Shown here piece by piece: positions 22,876 through 30,618 of a stretch of 32,944 nucleotides of DNA. A program made the position numbers and the translations under genes. Source of the DNA: Rhodobacter sp. (lineage in GTDB: Bacteria > Pseudomonadota > Alphaproteobacteria > Rhodobacterales > Rhodobacteraceae). The stretch covers positions 1-32,944 of the forward strand of contig JAIYDJ010000014.1 of assembly GCA_027487575.1 (NCBI GenBank), written 5' to 3'. Below the pieces are notes generated by a model that worked only from the letters and a program-made list of their open reading frames with translations, did no database searches and was not told the DNA's origin. The stretch's first letter is position 1. Every line of letters starts with the position of its first letter.

Positions 22876-23513
22876 GCCTGACCGTTCTGATCGACTACGA
22901 TTCCGGCAACCTGCATTCGGCTGAAAAGGCGTTTCAGCGGATGGCGGCCGAGGTGGGGTCGGGCGAGGTTCTGGTCACCTCGCGCCCCGAGGATGTGGCG
23001 CGGGCCGACCGCGTCGTTCTGCCGGGGGACGGGGCGTTTCCGGCCTGCCGGGCGGCACTGGGCGCGTATGGCGGACTGTTCGAGGCGATCGACGAGGCTG
23101 TGCGGGTGCGGGCCGTGCCATTTCTGGGCATCTGTGTGGGCATGCAGATGCTGGCCGACCGGGGCCGGGAATACCATGACACGGCCGGATTCGGCTGGAT
23201 CGGCGGCGAAGTGGTGCGGATCGTGCCGGACACGCCTGCGCTGAAGGTGCCGCATATGGGGTGGAACGATCTGGTGATCGACCATCCGCATCCGGTGCTG
23301 GAGGGCATCGTGACGGGGGATCACGCCTATTTCGTGCACTCCTACCATTTCCGGGTCACGGACCCTGCCCATCGGCTGGCGCATGTGGATTATGCGGGCG
23401 ATGTCACGGCGATCATCGGACGGGGCACCGTGGTGGGAACCCAGTTCCACCCCGAGAAAAGCCAGGCCACCGGGCTGCGGTTGATCGGAAACTTCCTGTG
23501 CTGGCGGCCCTAG
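22872..23513 (+). CDS. hisH: Imidazole glycerol phosphate synthase, glutaminase subunit
   Basis: A 213-residue class I glutamine amidotransferase that supplies ammonia to HisF. The catalytic triad is Cys88 (LGICVGMQ), His193 and Glu195 (TQFHPEKSQ). [15 protein letters not shown] is the typical start, and VPHMGWN and YFVHSYHF are present. It uses a GTG start overlapping the hisB stop. Its partner hisF is 2.3 kb downstream, separated by two minus-strand genes and hisA. The stop TAG shares a CTAG with the stop of the convergent DMT transporter gene. Confidence 0.97.
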   Translation: MSLTVLIDYDSGNLHSAEKAFQRMAAEVGSGEVLVTSRPEDVARADRVVLPGDGAFPACRAALGAYGGLFEAIDEAVRVRAVPFLGICVGMQMLADRGREYHDTAGFGWIGGEVVRIVPDTPALKVPHMGWNDLVIDHPHPVLEGIVTGDHAYFVHSYHFRVTDPAHRLAHVDYAGDVTAIIGRGTVVGTQFHPEKSQATGLRLIGNFLCWRP

Positions 23514-24391
23514 CCGGGTCGGCGCAAAAGTCGCCCGTCGATGGCAAGCAGTCCCAGCGCAATCAGCCCGAACCCCGCCAGATGCTCGGGGCGCAACGTC
23601 TCGCCCAGCAATCCCACGCCCAGCAATGTCGCGCTGACCGGGATCAGGAAGGTGACCAGCGCCAGATTGGTCGCCCCCGCCGCCGCAAGGATCCTGAAGA
23701 AGATCAGATAGGCCAGCGCGGTGGACAGCACTGCCATGCCCGCCACGGCCAGAACCGGCGTCAGGCCGGGCAGGGGCAGCGTCCAGGGCCGGTCGATCAG
23801 CAGCCAGACCGGGGCGATCATCAAGGTTGAACAGGTCAATTGCCCGAAGGCCGTGGGCAAGGGCGTGACGCCCATCCGGCGAAACCGGCGCCCCCAGACC
23901 CCGCCGAGGCCATAGGAAAGGGCCGCGCCAAGGCAGGCGAGCTTGGCCCACAGATCGCCGGTGGCTTCTGCACCCGACAGCATGACCACCACGCCCCCGA
24001 ACCCCAGCGCAAGGCCCGCCAGTTTGGCGGGCCCCACCCGTTCGTCGGTGGTGGCAAGATGCGCCACGATCACGGTGAACAGCGGCGTCGTGGCATTCAG
24101 GATCGCGGCAAGGCTGCCGGTGATCTGGCCCTGGGCCAGCACGAACAGTGTAAAGGGAATCGCGTTGTTCAACAGCCCCATCACCGCCAGCGCGCCCCAG
24201 ACGGCAGGCCCGCGCGGCACAGCCCCCCCGATCACCCGCAACGCAAGCCCCAGGACCGTCGCCGCAAGCGCCACCCGGGCCCAGACAATGGTCATGACCG
24301 GCAATCCGGTCAGCGCCAGTTCGATGAAAAAGAAGGACCCGCCCCACAAAAGGGAAAGTATCGCCAGCAAAAGCCAGTTCTTTGCCGTCAT
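23510..24391 (-). CDS. DMT-superfamily (EamA) transporter
   Basis: A 293-residue inner-membrane protein with about ten hydrophobic helices in two EamA repeats (about 5-135 and 150-282). The start LLLAILSLLWGGSFFFIELAL is typical, and there is a conserved proline-containing segment near the end of each repeat (LNATTPLFTVIVAHL; LIPVSATLLGVGLLGE). Members export metabolites or amino acids; the substrate is unknown. It interrupts the his genes on the opposite strand, a layout that need not mean a shared function. Confidence 0.92.
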   Translation of the reverse strand: MTAKNWLLLAILSLLWGGSFFFIELALTGLPVMTIVWARVALAATVLGLALRVIGGAVPRGPAVWGALAVMGLLNNAIPFTLFVLAQGQITGSLAAILNATTPLFTVIVAHLATTDERVGPAKLAGLALGFGGVVVMLSGAEATGDLWAKLACLGAALSYGLGGVWGRRFRRMGVTPLPTAFGQLTCSTLMIAPVWLLIDRPWTLPLPGLTPVLAVAGMAVLSTALAYLIFFRILAAAGATNLALVTFLIPVSATLLGVGLLGETLRPEHLAGFGLIALGLLAIDGRLLRRPG

Positions 24392-24456
24392 CCCGACCTC
24401 CTGTTGTGGGGCCGGAATAACCGGGCCGCGCGCCGCACGCGACCCGGAAGCTGCGC

Positions 24457-24846
24457 TTACTTCACCCGGGTCCAGGTGCCGCCGTCGCGGCAGATGCCCA
24501 CGACACAGCCCTTGACCGCCAGACTGTCACCCGTCAACTGCATTTCGGAATTGTAGGTCTTGTCGCGGTCGGGCGACCAGACCTTGCCGTCGTCATAGAC
24601 CCCGTCGCCATAGGCGACCATGTCCCAGATGATCCGTTTGCCAACGTTCGGGCTCTGGATTTCCGCACCCGATCCGTCGAAGGCCTTGACCAGAGTGCCG
24701 CAGAACGCCGGGCCACAGGGTTTTACGTCGATGTGTCCGAAGTTGCCGTTGTCGTCCGGTTTGGTCTTCCAGACCCCTTCGACCGGATCTGCAAGGGCGG
24801 CCCCGGCCGCGAACACCAGGGCAAAGCTGAGTGCGAGTGCTTTCAT
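24457..24846 (-). CDS. DUF2147 family exported protein
   Basis: A 129-residue protein with signal peptide [19 protein letters not shown], then [20 protein letters not shown], the start of DUF2147 domains. Four cysteines (KPCGPAFCG and [10 protein letters not shown]) suggest disulphides in the periplasm. [30 protein letters not shown] forms the lipocalin-like strands described for this family. Function is unknown. GGGAGG lies just before the ATG on the minus strand. Confidence 0.88.
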   Translation of the reverse strand: MKALALSFALVFAAGAALADPVEGVWKTKPDDNGNFGHIDVKPCGPAFCGTLVKAFDGSGAEIQSPNVGKRIIWDMVAYGDGVYDDGKVWSPDRDKTYNSEMQLTGDSLAVKGCVVGICRDGGTWTRVK

Positions 24847-24994
24847 GATATGTCCCTCCCAAGGATGCGACGATCATCGGCGACGAATCGGCGGTCTGGC
24901 AAGCGTGACGTCGGGTCGTGCCTGTCTCGCGCATCCCTTGGCAAGGTCGGGGCTTCGTGCCAAAGACCGCTATGCCCTGCCCGGAGATGCGCCG

Positions 24995-25714
24995 ATGATC
25001 CTTTACCCCGCAATCGACCTGAAGGATGGGGCCTGCGTGCGGCTCCTGCGCGGCGACATGAACGCGGCGACCGTGTTCGGCACGGACCCGGCGGCGCAGG
25101 CGGCGCGGTTCGTCGCGGCGGGCTGCCGGTGGCTGCATGTGGTCGACCTGAACGGCGCCTTTGCCGGAACCCCGGTCAACGGCGCGGCGGTCAGGGCCAT
25201 CCTTGCGGCCGTGGACGTGCCCTGCCAGCTTGGCGGCGGCATCCGCGACATGGACACGATCGCGATGTGGCTGGAGGCGGGCATCGCCCGGGTGATCCTC
25301 GGCACAGCGGCAGTCGAAAACCCCGATCTGGTGCGGCAGGCGGCAAAGGCGTTTCCCGGGCGGGTCGCCGTGGGGATCGACGCACGGCAGGGCCGGGTGG
25401 CTACCAAGGGCTGGGCGGTCGAGACGGAAGTGCAGGCGACGGACCTGGCACTGGCGTTCCAGGACGCCGGGGTGGCGGCGATCATCTACACCGACATCGA
25501 CCGCGACGGCGCGATGCAGGGGCCGAATGCGGCTGCGACTGCCGCCTTGGCCCGTGCGGTCACCATCCCGGTCATCGCAAGCGGCGGGGTGTCCAGCCTC
25601 GCCGACCTGATCGCCCTGCGAGACACCGGCGTGATCGCCGGGGCGATCTCGGGTCGCGCCCTTTACGACGGCGCCATCGACCTTGCCGGGGCGCTCAAGG
25701 CGCTGTCCGGCTGA
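24995..25714 (+). CDS. hisA: ProFAR isomerase (phosphoribosylformimino-5-aminoimidazole carboxamide ribotide isomerase)
   Basis: A 239-residue (beta/alpha)8-barrel isomerase catalysing the fourth step of histidine synthesis, which produces the substrate of HisH-HisF. Acid-base residues are Asp8 (PAIDLKDG) and Asp167 ([12 protein letters not shown]). Phosphate-binding loops are [10 protein letters not shown] and [11 protein letters not shown]. The ATG at 24995 follows CCGGAG. The open frame back to 24620 crosses the DUF2147 gene and is not real. The gene is followed by repeat copy C, which separates it from hisF. Confidence 0.96.
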   Translation: MILYPAIDLKDGACVRLLRGDMNAATVFGTDPAAQAARFVAAGCRWLHVVDLNGAFAGTPVNGAAVRAILAAVDVPCQLGGGIRDMDTIAMWLEAGIARVILGTAAVENPDLVRQAAKAFPGRVAVGIDARQGRVATKGWAVETEVQATDLALAFQDAGVAAIIYTDIDRDGAMQGPNAAATAALARAVTIPVIASGGVSSLADLIALRDTGVIAGAISGRALYDGAIDLAGALKALSG

Positions 25715-25718
25715 CGTC

Positions 25719-25784
25719 ATTTTCTGTCCGTAAATATCCTCGGGGGGTGAGCCCGGAACGGGCGAGGGGGGGGCGAGCCCCCCC
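25719..25784 (-). repeat. Dispersed double-hairpin intergenic repeat, copy C (inverted)
   Basis: Read on the minus strand it has the same order as copies A and B. The G/C-run hairpin (8 G at 25766-25773 against 7 C at 25778-25784, loop CGAG) comes first, then GCCCG-TTC-CGGGC (25751-25763), then the tail CTCACCCCCCGAGGATATTT and AGAAAAT. It lies between hisA and hisF, which are on the plus strand, so a hairpin also forms in the his transcript. Confidence 0.65.
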
Positions 25785-25819
25785 TTTCCCCCCGCCTTCC
25801 CACAGACTAGGCTGCATCC

Positions 25820-26581
25820 ATGCTGAAAACCCGCCTCATCCCCTGTCTCGACGTCGCCGATGGCCGGGTGGTCAAGGGCGTGAACTTCGTTTCCCTGCGC
25901 GATGCCGGCGATCCGGTCGAGGCGGCGCGGGCCTATGATGCGGCTGGGGCGGACGAGTTGTGCTTTCTCGACATCCACGCCACGCATGAAAACCGCGGCA
26001 CGATGTTCGATCTGGTGACGCGGACGGCCGAGGCGTGCTTCATGCCGCTGACGGTCGGGGGCGGGGTGCGGTCGCATCTGGACGTGCGGGCGCTGCTGCT
26101 GGCCGGGGCCGACAAGGTCAGCTTCAACTCGGCGGCGGTGGCGGACCCCGACGTGGTGTCCGAGGCTGCCGACCGGTTCGGCAGCCAGTGCATTGTCGTG
26201 GCGATCGACGCCAAAACGGTTGCGCCGGGCCGGTGGGAGATATTCACCCACGGCGGGCGGCGGGCCACCGGCATCGACGCGGTGGAGTTTGCCCGGCTGA
26301 TGGCGGCAAAAGGGGCCGGGGAAATCCTGCTGACCTCGATGGACCGCGACGGCACGCGGGCGGGGTTCAACCTGCCCCTGACGCGGGCGGTGTCGGACGC
26401 GGTGCCGGTGCCGGTGATCGCATCGGGTGGGGTCGGGACGCTCGACCATCTGGTCGACGGGGTCGTGCAGGGTGGCGCGTCGGCGGTGCTGGCGGCATCG
26501 ATCTTCCACTTCGGCGAGTTCACCATCGGTCAGGCGAAGGCCCACATGGCGGCGGCCGGTATTCCGATGAGGTTGGCATGA
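25820..26581 (+). CDS. hisF: Imidazole glycerol phosphate synthase, cyclase subunit
   Basis: A 253-residue barrel that joins ammonia from HisH with PRFAR to give imidazoleglycerol phosphate and AICAR. Catalytic aspartates are Asp11 (IPCLDVADG) and Asp130 (VVAIDAK), at the family's usual numbers. Phosphate-binding loops are VGGGVRS and [11 protein letters not shown]. The stop overlaps the hisE start (ATGA at 26578-26581). The long minus-strand frame over this gene has no family features. Confidence 0.97.
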   Translation: MLKTRLIPCLDVADGRVVKGVNFVSLRDAGDPVEAARAYDAAGADELCFLDIHATHENRGTMFDLVTRTAEACFMPLTVGGGVRSHLDVRALLLAGADKVSFNSAAVADPDVVSEAADRFGSQCIVVAIDAKTVAPGRWEIFTHGGRRATGIDAVEFARLMAAKGAGEILLTSMDRDGTRAGFNLPLTRAVSDAVPVPVIASGGVGTLDHLVDGVVQGGASAVLAASIFHFGEFTIGQAKAHMAAAGIPMRLA

Positions 26582-26889
26582 GCGCGCTTGAACGGTTGGC
26601 CGAGGTCATAGCTGCGCGCCGGGGCGCGGACGCGGACGGGTCCTGGACGGCCAAACTACTGGCACGCGGGCCTGACAAATGCGCCGAGAAGTTCGGCGAA
26701 GAGGCGGTCGAGGCGATCATCGCGGCCGTCCGGGGCGACCGCGCTGCGCTGATCGGCGAGGCGGCGGATGTGGTCTATCACCTGCTGGTCATGCTTGCGG
26801 CGCAGGATGTCACGCTGGCAGAAGTGCTGACGGAACTTGAACGTCGCGAAGGTGTGTCGGGGATAGACGAGAAGGCAGCACGCAAGTAA
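26578..26889 (+). CDS. hisE: Phosphoribosyl-ATP pyrophosphohydrolase
   Basis: A 103-residue MazG-like enzyme, second step of histidine synthesis, hydrolysing phosphoribosyl-ATP to phosphoribosyl-AMP. Metal-binding acidic helices are visible in [13 protein letters not shown] and [15 protein letters not shown]. It is separate from HisI, as in most alphaproteobacteria. It overlaps hisF by 4 bases and is followed by a long inverted repeat that probably ends both it and the convergent pyc gene. Confidence 0.96.
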   Translation: MSALERLAEVIAARRGADADGSWTAKLLARGPDKCAEKFGEEAVEAIIAAVRGDRAALIGEAADVVYHLLVMLAAQDVTLAEVLTELERREGVSGIDEKAARK

Positions 26890-26892
26890 ACG

Positions 26893-26954
26893 CGCGATTT
26901 TTCTGCGAAAAATCCAGTCCGCGACGAGACCTTAGTTTTCGCAGAAGAATCGCG
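26893..26954. terminator. Long inverted repeat between hisE and pyc, probable bidirectional terminator
   Basis: The 19-base arm CGCGATTTTTCTGCGAAAA (26893-26911) is complementary to 26936-26954 with a single T/G wobble. Within the left arm GATTTTT-CTGCG-AAAAATC (26896-26914) is a smaller perfect hairpin. Sitting between two convergent genes, it can form a stem in both transcripts. The A/T runs inside the stem are unlike the G/C-run hairpins of the dispersed repeat. Confidence 0.6.
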
Positions 26955-26967
26955 GCGCGTGCTGCGA

Positions 26968-29900
26968 TCAGGCCTCGAATTCCACCAACAGGTCCTTGGC
27001 GTCGATCTGGCTGCCCGGATGCACCAGCAGCGCCTTCACGACGCCTGCGCGTTCGGCGTGGATGCCCGTTTCCATCTTCATCGCCTCGATGGTCAAGAGC
27101 AGATCGCCTGCGTTGACCTTCTGCCCCTGCGTCACCGCGACCGAGGCGATGGAGCCCGGCATCGGCGCGCCGACATGGGCCGGGTTGCCTTCGGCGGCCT
27201 TGGGTTTGGCGGCCGTCTTGGCCTTGATCAGGCGGTTTGGCACCCGGATGACACGGGGTTGGCCGTTCAACTCGAAGAACACCTTCACTTCGCCATCGTC
27301 CGACGTCTCTCCCACCGCCTGCAGGCGCAGTTCCAGCGTCTTTCCGGGGTCGATTTCCGCCGTGATTTCCTCGCCTTGCGTCATGCCGTAAAAGAAGGTC
27401 CGGGTCGGCAGGGTGCGCACCGGGCCGTACAGGCGGTGACGGGTGCGGTAATCCATGAACACCTTGGGATACATGAGATACCCGTTCAGGTCTTCGTCAT
27501 CGACTGTTTCGCCTTCGGTATCCTCCAGCCCAAGCCCCAGATCGGCGTCGAGTTTCACACGAACGGCTTCGAAATCGACGGGTGGCAGGCTGGCACCGGG
27601 CCGGGTCAGCATCGGCTCTTCGCCCTTCAGCACTTTCTTCGAGATGCCTTCGGGCCAGCCGCCATGCGGTTGCCCCAGACTGCCGCGCAGCATGTCGATG
27701 ACGCTTTCGGGAAACACCACGTCCACGGCGGGGTCTTCTACCTGCGCGCGGGTCAGCCCCTGCGCCACCATCATCAGCGCCATGTCGCCCACGACCTTGG
27801 ACGACGGCGTCACCTTCACGATGTCGCCGAACATCTGGTTGGCGTCGGCGTAGGCCTGCGCCACCTGATGCCAGCGTTCTTCCAGCCCCAGACTGCGGGC
27901 CTGCGCCTTTAGGTTGGTGAACTGGCCACCCGGCATTTCGTGCAGATAGACTTCCGAGGCAGGGGCAGGCAGGCCGGATTCGAAGGCGGCGTATTGCGCG
28001 CGGACCTGTTCCCAATAGTTCGACAGGCGGCGGATGGCGGCGATGTCCAGACCGGTGTCGCGGTCGGTGTGGCGCAGCGCCTCGACGATCGAGCCAAGGC
28101 AGGGCTGCGATGTGCCGCCGGAGAAGGCATCCATCGCTGCGTCGACCGCGTCCACCCCGGCTTCGCAGGCGGCCAGCACGGTGGCCCCGCTGATTCCGCT
28201 GGTGTCATGCGTGTGAAAGTGGATGGGCAGGCCGACCTCTTCCTTCAGCGCCTTGACCAGCAGGCGGGCAGACGAAGGCTTCAGCAGCCCGGCCATGTCT
28301 TTCAGCCCCAGGATATGCGCCCCGGCCTCGCGCAGCTCCTTGCCGCGGCTGACATAGTAATTCAGGTCGTACTTGGCGCGGTCGGGGTCAAGAATGTCGC
28401 CGGTATAGCAGATCGAGCCTTCGCAGATCTTGCCGGATTCTACGACCGCATCCATTGCGACGCGCATGTTTTCGACCCAGTTCAGCGAATCGAACACCCG
28501 GAACACGTCAACCCCGGTGATCGCGGCCTGTTTCACGAAGGCCTGCACCACGTTGTCAGGATAGTTGGTGTAACCCACGCCGTTCGACCCGCGCAGCAGC
28601 ATCTGGGTCATCACGTTGGGCAGGTGTTCGCGGATGTCGCGCAGGCGCTGCCACGGGCATTCCTGCAGGAAGCGGTAGGCGACGTCAAACGTGGCTCCGC
28701 CCCAGCATTCGACAGAAAACAATCCGGGCAGGTTGGCCGCATAGGCCGGGGTCACGCGGATCATGTCGATCGACCGCATCCGGGTGGCCAGCAGCGACTG
28801 GTGCCCGTCGCGCATCGTGGTGTCGGTGATCAGCACGCGTTTCTGTTCGGCCAGCCAGTTGGCCACGGCCTGCGCGCCGTTCGCTTCCAGCATGGTCCGC
28901 GTGCCGGGGGCAGGGGGGGCAAGCGGCGGCGGCGGCTTGGGCAGTTTCAACTCGGCATGCGGTTTCGGGCGGCCTGCCGTTTCGGGATGCCCGTTCACCG
29001 TGATGTCGGCGATGTAGGTCAGGATCTTGGTTGCCCGGTCGCGCCGCTTTTTGAACTGGAACAGGTCCGGCGTCGTGTCGATGAACTTGGTGGTATAGGT
29101 GTTGTCGAGAAACGTCGGATGTTTCAGCAGGTTGATGACGAAGTCGATGTTGGTCGAAACGCCCCGGATGCGGAACTCGCGCAGCGCCCGGTCCATCCGC
29201 GCAATCGCGCGCTCGGGCGTCTGTGCCCATGCGGTGACCTTGACGAGCAGGGAGTCGTAGTACCGCGTGATGACACCCCCCGCATAGGCCGTGCCGCCAT
29301 CCAGTCGGATGCCCATCCCGGTCGCCGACCGATAGGCAGTGAGGCGGCCGTAATCGGGGATGAAGTTGTTCTGCGGATCCTCGGTCGTCACCCGGCACTG
29401 CACGGCGTGGCCCGACAAGGTGATGTCTTCCTGACGGGCGCACCCCGTCGCTTCGGCCAGCGTCTTGCCTTCCTCGATCAGGATCTGTGCCTGCACGATG
29501 TCGATGCCGGTCACTTCCTCGGTGACGGTATGTTCGACCTGCACGCGCGGATTGACCTCGATGAAGTAGAACTTGCCGTCGTCCATATCCATCAGGAATT
29601 CGACGGTTCCGGCACATTCATAGCCGACATGGGCGCAGATCTTGCGGCCAAGCTCGCAGACCTCGGCCCGCTGTGCGTCGGTCAGATAGGGGGCGGGGGC
29701 GCGTTCGACGACCTTCTGGTTGCGGCGCTGCACGGTGCAGTCCCGTTCGAACAGGTGATAGATGCTGCCATACTTGTCCCCAAGGATCTGCACCTCGACA
29801 TGGCGGGCGCGCAGGATCATCTTTTCCAGATAGCCCTCGCCGTTGCCGAAAGCCGCTTCCGCCTCGCGCCGTCCCTCGCGCACCTTGTCGGCCAGTTCCT

Positions 29901-30432
29901 CGGGGTTGTTGATCGGGCGCATCCCCCGCCCGCCGCCGCCCCAGGACGCCTTCAGCATCAGGGGATAGCCGACTTCGGCGGCCTGCGCGCGCACGATGTC
30001 CATGTCGTCGCCAAGGACTTCGGTCGCCGGGATCACCGGCACGCCAGCGGCCATCGCGACGCGCCGCGCCGAAGCCTTGTCGCCAAGCGCGCGCATCGTG
30101 GCGGCGGTGGGGCCGATGAAGATGATGCCCTCGTTCTCGCAGGCGTCCACGAAGTCGGGGTTTTCGGACAGCAGGCCATAGCCGGGATGAATCGCATCGG
30201 CCCCCGCCATCTTGGCCACGCGGATGATTTCGGGGATCGACAGATAGGCCCCCACCGGCGACAGCCCCTCGCCGATCAGATAGGCCTCGTCCGCCTTGAA
30301 GCGGTGCAGGCCGAGCTTGTCTTCCTCGGCATAGACGGCGACGGTCTTCTTGCCCATCTCGTTGGCAGCCCGCATCACGCGAATGGCAATCTCGCCCCGG
30401 TTGGCGACGAGGATTTTCTTGAACTCGGGCAT
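26968..30432 (-). CDS. pyc: Pyruvate carboxylase
   Basis: A 1154-residue biotin enzyme that makes oxaloacetate from pyruvate, bicarbonate and ATP. It has a biotin carboxylase domain from KKILVANRGEIAIRVMRAA with the ATP-grasp loop GGGGRGMR. The carboxyltransferase domain has DTTMRDGHQSLLATR, ECWGGATFDVAYRFL, the lysine-bearing GLKDMAGLL, and HFHTHDTSG for metal. A linker/allosteric region follows, then a biotinyl domain with EAMKMETG, biotin on about Lys1119. The length is normal for single-chain Pyc. The frame is open to 30987, but homology starts at 30432, which has GGAG upstream. The gene is divergent from uvrD and convergent with hisE. Confidence 0.97.
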   Translation of the reverse strand: MPEFKKILVANRGEIAIRVMRAANEMGKKTVAVYAEEDKLGLHRFKADEAYLIGEGLSPVGAYLSIPEIIRVAKMAGADAIHPGYGLLSENPDFVDACENEGIIFIGPTAATMRALGDKASARRVAMAAGVPVIPATEVLGDDMDIVRAQAAEVGYPLMLKASWGGGGRGMRPINNPEELADKVREGRREAEAAFGNGEGYLEKMILRARHVEVQILGDKYGSIYHLFERDCTVQRRNQKVVERAPAPYLTDAQRAEVCELGRKICAHVGYECAGTVEFLMDMDDGKFYFIEVNPRVQVEHTVTEEVTGIDIVQAQILIEEGKTLAEATGCARQEDITLSGHAVQCRVTTEDPQNNFIPDYGRLTAYRSATGMGIRLDGGTAYAGGVITRYYDSLLVKVTAWAQTPERAIARMDRALREFRIRGVSTNIDFVINLLKHPTFLDNTYTTKFIDTTPDLFQFKKRRDRATKILTYIADITVNGHPETAGRPKPHAELKLPKPPPPLAPPAPGTRTMLEANGAQAVANWLAEQKRVLITDTTMRDGHQSLLATRMRSIDMIRVTPAYAANLPGLFSVECWGGATFDVAYRFLQECPWQRLRDIREHLPNVMTQMLLRGSNGVGYTNYPDNVVQAFVKQAAITGVDVFRVFDSLNWVENMRVAMDAVVESGKICEGSICYTGDILDPDRAKYDLNYYVSRGKELREAGAHILGLKDMAGLLKPSSARLLVKALKEEVGLPIHFHTHDTSGISGATVLAACEAGVDAVDAAMDAFSGGTSQPCLGSIVEALRHTDRDTGLDIAAIRRLSNYWEQVRAQYAAFESGLPAPASEVYLHEMPGGQFTNLKAQARSLGLEERWHQVAQAYADANQMFGDIVKVTPSSKVVGDMALMMVAQGLTRAQVEDPAVDVVFPESVIDMLRGSLGQPHGGWPEGISKKVLKGEEPMLTRPGASLPPVDFEAVRVKLDADLGLGLEDTEGETVDDEDLNGYLMYPKVFMDYRTRHRLYGPVRTLPTRTFFYGMTQGEEITAEIDPGKTLELRLQAVGETSDDGEVKVFFELNGQPRVIRVPNRLIKAKTAAKPKAAEGNPAHVGAPMPGSIASVAVTQGQKVNAGDLLLTIEAMKMETGIHAERAGVVKALLVHPGSQIDAKDLLVEFEA

Positions 30433-30463
30433 AGGGGTCTCCGGCTGGCAGGCATTCACGCTT

Positions 30464-30491
30464 ACGTTAGCCGTGCTGCACTGCGGCGCAA
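30464..30491 (-). promoter_or_regulatory. Probable pyc promoter
   Basis: On the minus strand, TTGCGC (30486-30491), a 16-base spacer and TAACGT (30464-30469). The start would fall about 25 bases before the pyc ATG at 30432. Confidence 0.5.
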
Positions 30492-30564
30492 GGGATTCGG
30501 TGACGGCGATATGACGGCTGCCGTGCGACAGGCACGGCGTCGGCGGACAAGGCCGATTTTTCGG

Positions 30565-30579
30565 GAACAGACGGCGAAC
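30565..30579 (+). promoter_or_regulatory. LexA (SOS) box of the alphaproteobacterial type upstream of uvrD
   Basis: GAAC-AGACGGC-GAAC is an exact GAAC-N7-GAAC, the direct-repeat operator bound by LexA in Rhodobacter and other alphaproteobacteria. It is 39 bases before the uvrD ATG and 5 bases upstream of the expected -35 region, a sensible place for repression. Confidence 0.65.
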
Positions 30580-30606
30580 AAATCTTTTCCTCGGCTCATA
30601 AAGGGT

Positions 30607-30612
30607 TATACT
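30607..30612 (+). promoter_or_regulatory. Candidate -10 element of uvrD
   Basis: TATACT matches TATAAT at five of six positions. The -35 region about 17 bases upstream (CTTTTC at 30584-30589) is poor. Transcription from here would begin near the ATG at 30619, giving a very short or absent leader. Confidence 0.4.
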
Positions 30613-30618
30613 CGGACC

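Noticed and set aside
24593..26545. Open frame of 650 codons on the minus strand across hisA and hisF
   Set aside because: It lies antisense to three recognised genes, has no family motifs, is rich in Arg, Pro and Gly, and is the expected shadow of high-GC codon bias.
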